Below the pieces are notes generated by a model. The model was not told the origin of the DNA. It did not search any database and worked only from the letters and a program-made list of their open reading frames with translations. From contig NZ_MAYF01000235.1 of assembly GCF_001684955.1 (NCBI RefSeq), forward strand, positions 1-34,590: 34,590 nt of DNA, given 5' to 3'. How positions within the stretch are numbered: position 1 is the stretch's first letter; each line of letters starts with the position of its first letter. A program made the translations under genes and the position numbers. Shown one piece after another: positions 1 to 7,716 of the stretch. This DNA is from Chryseobacterium contaminans (GTDB lineage: Bacteria; Bacteroidota; Bacteroidia; Flavobacteriales; Weeksellaceae).

Positions 1-337
1 TCCAGCAAACCACTCCTTTTGTGGTTTCAATTTTCTGGACTTCTTGGTTTTGTGAAGCGTGAAATTTAAAAATATTCTCTTTAGCCTGCTGAATAGCCTG
101 CTTTAGATCATCACTCAGTTCATTTTCTGCATTAATAATTTCATCTTCGGTAACTGCGATGCTTTTTGTTTCTGCTTGATCAAATTTTTTATTGAATGCG
201 ATTAAAGCTTGATCTCCATTGCTTTCCACTTCAGCAAAGATCTCTGCAATCAATCCGGAAATTTCTTCTCGTTCAAGAACAGGGCGCTGTACCAGCTCTT
301 TCCATGTGTCTTTTGTTGGATATCGATATATTTTCAT
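1..337 (-). CDS. hisD: Histidinol dehydrogenase, N-terminal part (cut by window edge)
   Basis: This is the first 112 codons of an ORF that starts with ATG at 337 and runs off the left edge, so the C-terminal three quarters are missing. The translation begins MKIYRYPTKDTWKELVQRP and continues with an acidic helix-rich stretch ending ...KIETTKGVVCW. That is the usual N-terminal layout of HisD, including the start of the 'G-V' strand before the Rossmann-like domain. HisD oxidises L-histidinol to L-histidine in two NAD-dependent steps in the cytosol. It lies downstream of hisG on the same strand, as in the usual hisGDCB order, which supports the call. The hisG-hisD gap is 143 bases, rather long for an operon, and I see no terminator in it. 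Active-site residues lie outside the window. Confidence 0.88.
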   Translation of the reverse strand, partial: MKIYRYPTKDTWKELVQRPVLEREEISGLIAEIFAEVESNGDQALIAFNKKFDQAETKSIAVTEDEIINAENELSDDLKQAIQQAKENIFKFHASQNQEVQKIETTKGVVCW

Positions 338-480
338 CTGTATTATTTTTTTCTTAGTGTGAATTGAATTATTAATTTTTTGAACCATTAAAATTTTTTA
401 AATGATCTATTTTTATTCAGATTATAAAACTTAACTTATCTTAATTTTACTTTACTGTTCATTACCTTTCTTAACCTTAT

Positions 481-1338
481 CTAAATCACCATTTTATCAA
501 TAGGAATAATGAGGATGTCCTGTGCTCCGTTTTCCTTCAGTTCATCAATTACTTCCCAGAATCTTTCTTCATCAATCACAGAATGAATGCTGCTCCAGCC
601 TTCTTCTGCCAATGGAATAACGGTAGGACTTTTGAGGACAGGAAGTACGTCTGCTACTTTTTGAATCATATCATTGGGAACATTCATCAGGATGTATTTT
701 GAGTTTTTCGCCTTTAAGACAGCTTTAATCCTGAAAAGGAATTTATCCAGAATAGCTGTCTTTTCTGTTGATAATTGTGGAGTCTGGGCTAAAACGGCTT
801 CTGATTTTAAAAGTGTTACCGTTTCTCTCAATCCATTTTTAAATAAAGTGCTTCCTGAGCTTACAATATCACAGATTCCGTCTGCAAGACCAATATTGGG
901 AGCAATTTCTACGGAACCGGAGATCACGTGGATATCTGAAGTAATTCCTTTTTTTTCTAAAAAATTTTTAAGGGTATTAGGATAAGAAGTGGCAATTTTT
1001 CTGCCTTGAAAGTAAGCCAGATCATCAGTTTCAATTTCTTTAGGAACAGCGATGGATACACGGCATTTTGAAAAGCCCAGTTTCTCTACAATCTGGATCT
1101 TCTTTTGTTTTTCAATTAAAAGATTTTCGCCTACGATAGCTACATCCACCACTCCATCTTCAAGGTATTGGGGAATATCCGAATTTCGCAGATACATGAT
1201 TTCCATCGGGAAGTTGTCTACGGAAACTTTAAGCTGATCTTTTCCGTTGTTGACAAAAATTCCGCAGTCTTTAAGAAGCTGCAGGGATTCTTCGTATAAA
1301 CGGCCACTTTTCTGGATCGCAATTTTTAATTTACTCAT
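481..1338 (-). CDS. hisG: ATP phosphoribosyltransferase, long form
   Basis: HisG condenses ATP with PRPP, the first committed step of histidine synthesis in the cytosol. The 285-residue length is that of the long form. Residues 1-205 are the periplasmic-binding-like catalytic domain, with the PRPP-binding segment DGICDIVSSGSTLF at about 153-166. Residues about 210-285 form the ACT-like regulatory domain (ends ...GAQDILIIPIDKMVI), which in this family mediates feedback inhibition by histidine and removes the need for HisZ. ATG at 1338 is the only sensible start. It is the first structural gene after the his attenuator (1408-1534), so transcription should respond to His-tRNA charging as well as enzyme-level feedback. 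hisD follows downstream. Confidence 0.96.
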   Translation of the reverse strand: MSKLKIAIQKSGRLYEESLQLLKDCGIFVNNGKDQLKVSVDNFPMEIMYLRNSDIPQYLEDGVVDVAIVGENLLIEKQKKIQIVEKLGFSKCRVSIAVPKEIETDDLAYFQGRKIATSYPNTLKNFLEKKGITSDIHVISGSVEIAPNIGLADGICDIVSSGSTLFKNGLRETVTLLKSEAVLAQTPQLSTEKTAILDKFLFRIKAVLKAKNSKYILMNVPNDMIQKVADVLPVLKSPTVIPLAEEGWSSIHSVIDEERFWEVIDELKENGAQDILIIPIDKMVI

Positions 1339-1407
1339 TTCGTCTTTTTTAGAGTCCGAGTAAATAAAAACTGATCTGTTGAAATTTCTGAGGAGAATTC
1401 AGGAAAC

Positions 1408-1438
1408 AAAAAAACCGCCTATTTACTCAGACGGTTTT
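1408..1438 (-). terminator. his attenuator (intrinsic terminator)
   Basis: Read on the minus strand, AAAACCGTCT pairs with AGGCGGTTTT (10 pairs, one G-U) around an 8-base loop and is followed by a run of seven T. It sits between the His-rich leader peptide and hisG. The 5' arm CCGTCTGA can instead pair with TTAGACGG (1480-1487), which overlaps the leader stop codon, giving the alternative antiterminator. Confidence 0.9.
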
Positions 1439-1479
1439 TAAATATTTTTGATTTTAGCACAAACATATATCAATCAATT

Positions 1480-1487
1480 CCGTCTAA
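1480..1487 (-). promoter_or_regulatory. his antiterminator arm
   Basis: TTAGACGG on the minus strand overlaps the leader peptide stop codon. It is complementary over eight positions (one G-U) to CCGTCTGA at the 5' side of the terminator stem. A ribosome finishing the leader would cover it and let the terminator form. A ribosome stalled at the His codons would leave it free. This is the classical attenuation geometry; the switch itself is inferred from base pairing. Confidence 0.75.
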
Positions 1488-1534
1488 CAGAGATGATGAT
1501 AGTAATGATGTAATGCTAAAAAAATTGGCTTCAT
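1484..1534 (-). CDS. hisL: his operon leader peptide
   Basis: A 17-codon ORF reads MKPIFLALHHYYHHLC and stops at TAG. Four of sixteen residues are His, in two CAT-CAT pairs around two Tyr codons, just before the stop. It lies after a good promoter and immediately before a terminator/antiterminator pair upstream of hisG. The His codons act as the sensor: low charged His-tRNA should stall the ribosome and prevent termination. The ATG at 1534 is preferred because the upstream ATG (MQ stop) makes no peptide. Too short for routine gene callers. Confidence 0.85.
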   Translation of the reverse strand: MKPIFLALHHYYHHLC

Positions 1535-1551
1535 TGCATTGAATTATGATG

Positions 1552-1581
1552 CAAATGTAGGATTTATTTTTAAAATGCAAA
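1552..1581 (-). promoter_or_regulatory. his operon promoter
   Basis: On the minus strand TTTG (1578-1581) is followed after 18 bases by TACATTTG (1552-1559), an exact match to the Bacteroidota TTTG / TAnnTTTG consensus. Transcription would start near 1545, about ten bases before the leader peptide ATG. It fits between the stop of the upstream glycosyltransferase gene and the leader. Confidence 0.8.
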
Positions 1582-1587
1582 GTTTTT

Positions 1588-2685
1588 TCAGATAATTTTT
1601 TGATAAAAATTCATCAGGTTCTTTGCAATGGGTTCGTCATTAAACTTCTGAACAAACTCGAAACCCTTTTCCTCACGGCGTTTTCTTTCGGATTCATTAT
1701 CCCATAAAAATTTTATCTTGGCTCTGATATCAAGATCATTTTTCGGATCAATGTAAACCGAGTCTTTTCCACCTGCTTCGGGCAGACAGCTTGTATTGCT
1801 TGTCACCACTACTGTTTTCGAGAAAAGCGCTTCTATAACCGGGATTCCGAAACCTTCAAAGAAGCTTGGATACACAAAAATATCAGCTAATTTGTAGATT
1901 ACCGCCAATTCATCCATAGAAACTCCTTCCAGAAACAAAACTTGTTTTTCCATTTTGTTTTTCTTCAGGAAGCTTTCTATTTTTTGATAGTATTTAGTCT
2001 TTCTTCCTACCACTACCAGTGGAATTCCTGTGTCTTTAATGGCCTTTACCACATTCAGAAGGTTCTTTCTATCTTCAATGGTTCCTACATTCAGGATAAA
2101 CCTTTCAGGAAGCTTAAATTTATCTTTAGCAGCTTGGATCTGTTCCGGAGACTGTTGTTCTTTAAAAGCTTTATGACAACCCTGATAAATGACGTCAATT
2201 TTGCTTTCAGGAACTTTTAAAAACTCAATAATATCTCTTTTGGTCTGTTCTGAAATCGCAATGATTTTATCAGCCATATGAGCCGCTTTTTTAAATTTCC
2301 AGAAGTGGATTTTACGGTCAAAAAAAGAATAATACTGCGGATACCTTACAAAGATCAGATCATGGATGGTTACGATCTTTTTAATAGGTGTCTGATCCCA
2401 TTTCAAAGGTAATTCACCTGATAAACCATGGAAAATATCAGCACCTTGTTTTTGAGCATCTTTCCCCATTTTCAGCTGGCGTGAAAGGCTTCCTTTTGAA
2501 GTCTCCACAAACTTTACATTGGGACGGTCAAGAATATCTTTTCCGCGCTCAGATTTGTTTTTATTGAGCAGCAGATATTCATTGTCCGGTTCATATTGAG
2601 AAAGAATTCTTACCAGATCTCTTGAATAGTTGCCCAGCCCGGATGTATTATGGAAAAAACGTTTTGCGTCAAAAGCAATTTTCAT
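1588..2685 (-). CDS. Glycosyltransferase family 4 (GT-B fold)
   Basis: A 365-residue cytosolic retaining glycosyltransferase of the GT4 (glycosyl transferases group 1) type. The N-terminus MKIAFDAKRFFHNTSGLGNYSR is the acceptor-side Rossmann start with the Gly-rich loop typical of mannosyltransferase-like GT4 enzymes. The C-terminal half holds FILNVGTIEDRKN (nucleotide-sugar binding Arg/Lys) and FEGFGIPVIEAL, the E-x7-E donor-binding motif. Its ATG overlaps the stop of the preceding deacetylase gene (ATGA), so translation is probably coupled. It is the last gene of the glycan cluster. I see no terminator between its stop and the his promoter, so transcripts may run into the his leader. Donor and acceptor cannot be told from sequence. 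Confidence 0.9.
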   Translation of the reverse strand: MKIAFDAKRFFHNTSGLGNYSRDLVRILSQYEPDNEYLLLNKNKSERGKDILDRPNVKFVETSKGSLSRQLKMGKDAQKQGADIFHGLSGELPLKWDQTPIKKIVTIHDLIFVRYPQYYSFFDRKIHFWKFKKAAHMADKIIAISEQTKRDIIEFLKVPESKIDVIYQGCHKAFKEQQSPEQIQAAKDKFKLPERFILNVGTIEDRKNLLNVVKAIKDTGIPLVVVGRKTKYYQKIESFLKKNKMEKQVLFLEGVSMDELAVIYKLADIFVYPSFFEGFGIPVIEALFSKTVVVTSNTSCLPEAGGKDSVYIDPKNDLDIRAKIKFLWDNESERKRREEKGFEFVQKFNDEPIAKNLMNFYQKII

Positions 2686-3458
2686 GCGTATATCTGTTTT
2701 TGAAATTCCTGAAACGTACCAAAAGTATGGCCTTTTTCTTTAAGCCATCCTAAAAAGGTATCAAATCTTTCCACCATTTCTTTTCCGGAGTTTTTCACCG
2801 TAAAACCAGGTAATTTGAAGGCTTCGTCTTTAATAGATGAAAATTCCCAGGGATGGAAATAGATATTCAGATATTTATCTTTTTTCAAGACATCAGCAGC
2901 CAGTTTTTTATAGATGCCTAAAGGGAAATTGTGAAAGCTTAACCAGAATAAAGGAATTCTGAAATTCGGGGATACCGATGCAGGAACCTGCATTACATTT
3001 CCTTCCTTAAAGTAGGTTCTTGGTACTTTAAGATTGTTGTATCTTCCGGGTAAAAACGTAGGATTGATGGATGAATTGTATGAATAGCCTGCTTTTTCGA
3101 CTTCTTTTTCATCTACAGGCATCATCCTCGGCATTCTTAATCCGGTAACTCTTGTGGAGAATAATTCTTCCAGCTTTTCTCTTGATTCTTTCAGGTGTTT
3201 ATCTTCAAATTCTGAATGAAACCAGGTGTGGGAAGCCAGTTCATGCCCTTCATTCAGTAATCTTTCAATAAGATGTTTGCTGTTTTCTGCAAAGACTACA
3301 GTTGAAAAAAAGGTAGCTTTTGCCCCGTGTTTTTTCAGAATATTTAAAATATTTTCAAGTCCGTGCTGAGATATAGAGATTTGTTTATCAAAAGAGATCT
3401 CACCTTTGTATTCTAAAGGCATGTCGAACTCCTCGATATCAAAACTTAATAAAACCAT
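2682..3458 (-). CDS. Polysaccharide deacetylase (NodB-type, CE4)
   Basis: A 258-residue NodB-homology deacetylase. The first motif SFDIEEFD is at residues 5-12 with the catalytic/metal Asp. The metal-binding HxxxH motif is at SHTWFHS (His77 and His81). A later motif LRMPRM takes the place of the RxPY motif, a variant seen in distant members. There is no signal peptide or membrane segment, so it probably acts in the cytosol on a lipid-linked or nucleotide-linked sugar, not on the mature wall. It lies between a GT2 and a GT4 gene with zero spacing on one side and a 4-base overlap on the other, so N- or O-deacetylation of a glycan intermediate made by these enzymes is the likely role. Confidence 0.88.
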   Translation of the reverse strand: MVLLSFDIEEFDMPLEYKGEISFDKQISISQHGLENILNILKKHGAKATFFSTVVFAENSKHLIERLLNEGHELASHTWFHSEFEDKHLKESREKLEELFSTRVTGLRMPRMMPVDEKEVEKAGYSYNSSINPTFLPGRYNNLKVPRTYFKEGNVMQVPASVSPNFRIPLFWLSFHNFPLGIYKKLAADVLKKDKYLNIYFHPWEFSSIKDEAFKLPGFTVKNSGKEMVERFDTFLGWLKEKGHTFGTFQEFQKQIYA

Positions 3459-4388
3459 TTAAAAATTTTTGTTTTTAATAATATAATTAGGCCTTTCTTT
3501 AACCTGTTTAAAGATTTTACCTAAATAAATACCAATGATTCCCAGGATAATCAGTTGAATGCCTCCAAAGAATACGATGGTCATAATTAATGATGCCCAA
3601 CCTGAGATTTCAGTGTGTACAACAAATGAATGGATAACATAGGCAACATATCCGATCACTGAAAAAAGTGAGAATAAAAAGCCCAGATAGGCGGCTAAAT
3701 AAAGCGGCTTCACACTAAAGGCTGTAATTCCTGTAAAAGCAAATTTGAGCATTTTTTTCAGGTTATAACTGCTCTCTCCTGCCATTCTTTCCCCTGCTGT
3801 AAAATCGATTCCTATTTGTTTATAGCCCATCCAACTGGTTAATCCTCTTAAGAAGAGGTCATCTTCTTTAAAGCTTCTCATTGCTTCTACAGCATTGGCA
3901 TCCATCAATCTGAAATCAGAACCGCCACCTTTGGTAAGATTTACATCAGAAAGACTGGATAACAGTTTATAGAACACATCTGAGGTTTTCCTTTTAAAAT
4001 AGGAAATCTGCTTGGGATAGGTTCTAACTGTAAATACAATATCATAGCCTTCTTCCCATTTTTTAAGCATTTCAGGGATGAGTTCCGGCGGGTGCTGAAG
4101 ATCGCCATCCATTGAAATAACAGCGTTTCCGTCTGCATAATCCATTCCGGCTTTTACTGCCGGCTGATGCCCAAAGTTTCGGGAAAACTCAATAAATTTT
4201 ACTTCTTCATATTTTTGAGACAGTTCTTCCAACTTCTGTTGTGTGTTATCTCTGCTTCCGTCATTAACAAAAATGATTTCAAAATCATAATGCTCCAGCC
4301 CTGAAAAAACTTCTTTTATTTTTTCATGAACTAAAGCAACGTTACCTTCTTCGTTGTGAGCAGGAATGACAATAGAAATTTTCTTCAT
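3459..4388 (-). CDS. GT2 glycosyltransferase, polyprenyl-phosphate type with two membrane helices
   Basis: A 309-residue family 2 glycosyltransferase of the GtrB/ArnC/DPM1-like group. The N-terminal GT-A domain shows IVIPAHNEEGN (5-15), FVNDGSRDNT (40-49), RNFGHQPAVKAG (70-81) and the DxD-like SMDGDLQHP (92-100). Two hydrophobic segments lie at about 225-255 and 262-292, followed by a basic tail (KQVKERPNYIIKNKNF). This architecture normally transfers a sugar from a nucleotide donor to undecaprenyl phosphate at the inner membrane, making the donor used by membrane GT-C enzymes. The preceding gene is such a candidate enzyme, three bases away. Confidence 0.9.
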   Translation of the reverse strand: MKKISIVIPAHNEEGNVALVHEKIKEVFSGLEHYDFEIIFVNDGSRDNTQQKLEELSQKYEEVKFIEFSRNFGHQPAVKAGMDYADGNAVISMDGDLQHPPELIPEMLKKWEEGYDIVFTVRTYPKQISYFKRKTSDVFYKLLSSLSDVNLTKGGGSDFRLMDANAVEAMRSFKEDDLFLRGLTSWMGYKQIGIDFTAGERMAGESSYNLKKMLKFAFTGITAFSVKPLYLAAYLGFLFSLFSVIGYVAYVIHSFVVHTEISGWASLIMTIVFFGGIQLIILGIIGIYLGKIFKQVKERPNYIIKNKNF

Positions 4389-4391
4389 ATA

Positions 4392-5561
4392 TTAATTTAA
4401 AGTGTAGTCCTTTTCAAAGTCTTTGGTCATCAGTTCGTAAATTACTCTCAACCAAACTACGATACAAGGTACGGCTTTCAAAGAATATTTAATAATATAA
4501 TTCTGTTTGATGAATTTCGGGAATAAATCTGATGGTGAAAAACAGGTTAAAATGATTACAAATACCAATAATCCGATAATGAATGGCGTCTTTTCTTTCT
4601 GAAGCGTGAACCAGATCATTACCCCCGCTACAGCAATAATATATGTCGGTGATTCTGATCCTGAGCTGAACAATACCAAAAACAGCAATGTAGAAGCCAG
4701 AATCATCAATTGGAATGCATAGTTTTTATACTGTTTGATTCTGATATACGGCAATGCAAATACAGGAACTCCAAATGCTAAAAAGGTAAGATTGGAAATA
4801 GATGCGTCACCTAAAATTCTTCTTACAAACCCCATCAAAGATATATCCTGCATATTTCCTAAGATCTGATTATCATTATTTTTAGAGATCAGGGAAGTTG
4901 CCCAATCTGAATAGCTCTGAATGACAAACTGAGGACTGGAATAGATCATTGGAATCACCAAACACAGGATAGCAATACCAATTCCTGAAAGAATAAATTT
5001 GACTTTATTTTTGATGAAGAAAAACTGTGATAACCCTACAATTCCGTAAAGCTTTACAAAAATTCCCACTACAATGGCCGTAGCTGACTGTACTTCTTTT
5101 CTTTCGTAAATGAATATTGCTGAAAGCATTAAAAGCCCTACCAAGGCTACATTGAACTGAAGGCTTACTGCAGCAGTGATAAACTCCTGCAAACACAATA
5201 AAGCAAAAAGCGCTTTTTTGGCATCTGAAAACGGAAGTTTGTGAATGGCGTACAGGAAAATGGCTGTGTTGGCAACATTCCAAAGGGCAATTCCCATCCA
5301 ATCCGGCATAACGGCAAAAGGAGCGATCAGTAAACTGAAGAATACTCCATAATGATTCATGTCTGAATAGAGTTCAGGATATCGTAAATAGAGATTTTTC
5401 TCATCAATAGTATTGAAAAAAACACCCTTGAAAATCAGGTAATTGTTGATCGCCTGAGGGCCTCTGGAAAATTTGGAAAGTGCAGTAGCGATGGCTACAA
5501 TAATATAAACCCCAAATATATATTTAGGGTTTAATAGTATTTTAAGAAATTTTTCTTTCAA
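4392..5561 (-). CDS. GT87-like (DUF2029) integral membrane glycosyltransferase
   Basis: A 389-residue protein with about ten hydrophobic segments spread over its length. It resembles GT-C fold enzymes of the GT87/DUF2029 type (polyprenol-phosphate-mannose dependent transferases), including the early YSDMNHYGVFFSLLIAPFA region after the first loop. It would use a polyprenyl-phosphate sugar, plausibly the product of the neighbouring GT2 enzyme, to extend a glycan outside the inner membrane. No ATG is available: the frame is open from a stop just upstream, and TTG at 5561 is the best start. It lies 30 bases after dapD with no room for an obvious promoter, so it is probably read from the dapD transcript. 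Family assignment is by overall layout only. Confidence 0.75.
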   Translation of the reverse strand: MKEKFLKILLNPKYIFGVYIIVAIATALSKFSRGPQAINNYLIFKGVFFNTIDEKNLYLRYPELYSDMNHYGVFFSLLIAPFAVMPDWMGIALWNVANTAIFLYAIHKLPFSDAKKALFALLCLQEFITAAVSLQFNVALVGLLMLSAIFIYERKEVQSATAIVVGIFVKLYGIVGLSQFFFIKNKVKFILSGIGIAILCLVIPMIYSSPQFVIQSYSDWATSLISKNNDNQILGNMQDISLMGFVRRILGDASISNLTFLAFGVPVFALPYIRIKQYKNYAFQLMILASTLLFLVLFSSGSESPTYIIAVAGVMIWFTLQKEKTPFIIGLLVFVIILTCFSPSDLFPKFIKQNYIIKYSLKAVPCIVVWLRVIYELMTKDFEKDYTLN

Positions 5562-5591
5562 AATAAGTGGTATTAGTTTAAAAACTTAATC

Positions 5592-6404
5592 TTAAACAGC
5601 TACATTATTGTCTCTCAATGCATCATTAAGAGAGGTCTTTTTATCTGTAGATTCTTTTCTCTGACCGATAATCAGTGCACAAGGAACCTGATATTCTCCT
5701 GCCGGATACTGCTTTGTATAGCTTCCAGGAATTACTACAGAACGAGCAGGAACTCTACCTTTAATTTCGATAGGCTCACTTCCAGTTACATCAATGATTT
5801 TTGTAGAAGCCGTTAAAACAACATTAGCACCTAATACGGCTTCTTTTTCTACGTGTACTCCTTCTACAACAATACATCTTGAACCGATGAAACAATCATC
5901 TTCAATGATTACCGGAGCTGCCTGTAATGGCTCCAATACCCCACCGATACCAACACCACCACTCAGGTGAACGTTTTTACCGATCTGTGCACAGCTTCCT
6001 ACTGTTGCCCACGTATCTACCATTGTTCCTGAATCTACATAAGCCCCAATATTTACGTAAGATGGCATCATAATTACACCTGAAGCTACGAAAGAACCTT
6101 CTCTTGCAATGGCATGAGGAACTACTCTTACTCCTTTTTCCGCATAATTTTTCTTTAAAGGAATCTTGTCATGGAATTCAAACGGACCTACTTCAATAGT
6201 TTCCATCTTTTGGATTGGGAAATACATTACTACTGCTTTCTTCACCCATTCATTTACCTGCCATCCGTTTTCCGTAGGCTCAGCTACACGAAGTTCTCCG
6301 GAATCTAATAAAGAAATCACCTCTCTGATCGCTTTCTGGCTGTCTTCATTTTGTAATAAATCTCTATTATCCCAAATGTTTTCAATAGTTTGTTGTAACG
6401 ACAT
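5592..6404 (-). CDS. dapD: 2,3,4,5-tetrahydropyridine-2,6-dicarboxylate N-succinyltransferase
   Basis: A 270-residue enzyme of the succinylase branch of lysine and meso-diaminopimelate synthesis. It transfers succinyl from succinyl-CoA to tetrahydrodipicolinate in the cytosol. The N-terminal helical region (1-100) includes GWQVNEWVKKAVVMYFP. A left-handed beta-helix of hexapeptide repeats follows (about 105-220: GAYVDSGTMVDTWATVGSCAQIG, HLSGGVGIGG, IGSRCIVVEGV), and the C-terminus contains RSVVIPGSYTKQYPAGEY. Length and motifs match the family closely. ATG at 6404 follows a TATCTTTG -7 element. Four glycan genes lie directly downstream on the same strand. Confidence 0.96.
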   Translation of the reverse strand: MSLQQTIENIWDNRDLLQNEDSQKAIREVISLLDSGELRVAEPTENGWQVNEWVKKAVVMYFPIQKMETIEVGPFEFHDKIPLKKNYAEKGVRVVPHAIAREGSFVASGVIMMPSYVNIGAYVDSGTMVDTWATVGSCAQIGKNVHLSGGVGIGGVLEPLQAAPVIIEDDCFIGSRCIVVEGVHVEKEAVLGANVVLTASTKIIDVTGSEPIEIKGRVPARSVVIPGSYTKQYPAGEYQVPCALIIGQRKESTDKKTSLNDALRDNNVAV

Positions 6405-6441
6405 GTTTCTTATTTAAATTAGTTTGAAAAATTATACCCGC

Positions 6442-6449
6442 CAAAGATA
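6442..6449 (-). promoter_or_regulatory. dapD promoter -7 element
   Basis: TATCTTTG on the minus strand matches TAnnTTTG exactly, 37 bases upstream of the dapD ATG. A clear TTTG -33 box at the right distance is not seen, so only the -7 element is claimed. Confidence 0.6.
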
Positions 6450-6692
6450 CAAAAAAGTTCAGCAAAATGATTTTTAAGTTTTTGCTTTTAATAAAGGCTC
6501 AACATATGCCCAACCCTCTTTTTATAAGTAAGATAAATAGATCCGTGCTGTCTTCGTAAATGTTCTTCTTCAAGGTGTATATGAATGTGTTTCAAAATAC
6601 CTCCTATTATCAGTAAAAAAAGGCGATTGGTGAAAGAAAAGAAATATCAATTGTATTCGATTAAACAGTTTATAAGGCAATATGTATTTTAT

Positions 6693-7541
6693 CTAAACTG
6701 TTAATTTAGCAAGACCTTTTGTCTTTTTAAATTCTGTAAGACTCATTTTATGCTTCTTTTTAAAGAATTTATTTAAATGGCTTTCATCTGAAAAACCAAA
6801 CTCAGTAACAATCTCATTGATCCTCATATCACTGAAAAGAAGGCGGTGTTCAATTAATCTCAATTTATAATTCAGGATATAATGGGTAATAGTTTCTCCA
6901 CACTGGTTTTTAAAATAGCTGCCGATATAGGTTTCAGAAAGCCCGAATTCACGAGCAATTACAGATACTTTCAAAAGTGCCGGATCATGAATATTTCCCT
7001 GAATATAATTAATAATTTCAACGATTCTTTTGTCTGTATTGGATGATGCATATCCAACCCGCATTTTGGATATATTTCTCGCTGCAATTACAATTAATGC
7101 GTTCACATAATGCAGTGTTAATTCTTCCTGGTAAAGATCAGGATGATTCAGACCATGAAGCAGTGAAGTAACAATAGAATCTACCAGAACAACATCAGGT
7201 TTATTCTGTAAAATACAGCCGGAAAGATAAGAAGCACCATATAATAAGCACCCTATTGAATTAATATTATTCCATTTGTAATCTTTTACATAACGTTCAC
7301 TGAACTTTACGAGTAAAAGCCCGGTTTTTTCTTCAATATCCAAATGGTGTTTATCATCAGGGGTAAGCAGTATCAGACTTCCTTTGCTATAAGAAGCAAT
7401 ATTGTTATTGATGGTAAAAGATCCTTTTCCGGAAATGACATAGATAATCTGAAAGAAGGAATACTGATTGCCTTTTAAAGGACAATTTTCAGTTTCATGA
7501 TATTCAACTTTAACCAATTGATCTATGTTCTCTCTTTTCAT
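6693..7541 (-). CDS. AraC-family transcriptional regulator
   Basis: A 282-residue cytosolic regulator. The N-terminal ~100 residues look like a cupin-type sensing domain (ISGKGSFTINNN ... GSLILLTPDDKHHLDIEEKTGLLLVKF). The C-terminal ~100 residues hold two helix-turn-helix motifs: SVIAREFGLSETYIGSYFK and the signature INEIVTEFGFSDESHLNKFFKKKHKMSLTEFK. It is transcribed divergently from an MFS exporter gene across 175 bases, the usual layout for a regulator controlling its neighbour, so it probably activates the transporter in response to a small molecule. The effector is unknown. Confidence 0.93.
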   Translation of the reverse strand: MKRENIDQLVKVEYHETENCPLKGNQYSFFQIIYVISGKGSFTINNNIASYSKGSLILLTPDDKHHLDIEEKTGLLLVKFSERYVKDYKWNNINSIGCLLYGASYLSGCILQNKPDVVLVDSIVTSLLHGLNHPDLYQEELTLHYVNALIVIAARNISKMRVGYASSNTDKRIVEIINYIQGNIHDPALLKVSVIAREFGLSETYIGSYFKNQCGETITHYILNYKLRLIEHRLLFSDMRINEIVTEFGFSDESHLNKFFKKKHKMSLTEFKKTKGLAKLTV

Positions 7542-7716
7542 ATGAAGATATTTAATTGTTTTTTAATGGTCATATGGAATCGCATCGTCTTCATTCGTGT
7601 TTGCATTGGCAAATCATGGCGATTTCATGTGGTAAATGTACTTATTTATCATTAAAATATACTGATTTTTTACATTTTTTCTGTTCAAATTTGCTATATC
7701 AAAATTTTTACAATCA

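Noticed and set aside
7542..7716. AraC binding sites in the divergent AraC-MFS space
   Set aside because: An AAATC-N5-GATTT inverted repeat is present, but it is too short to claim as an operator.
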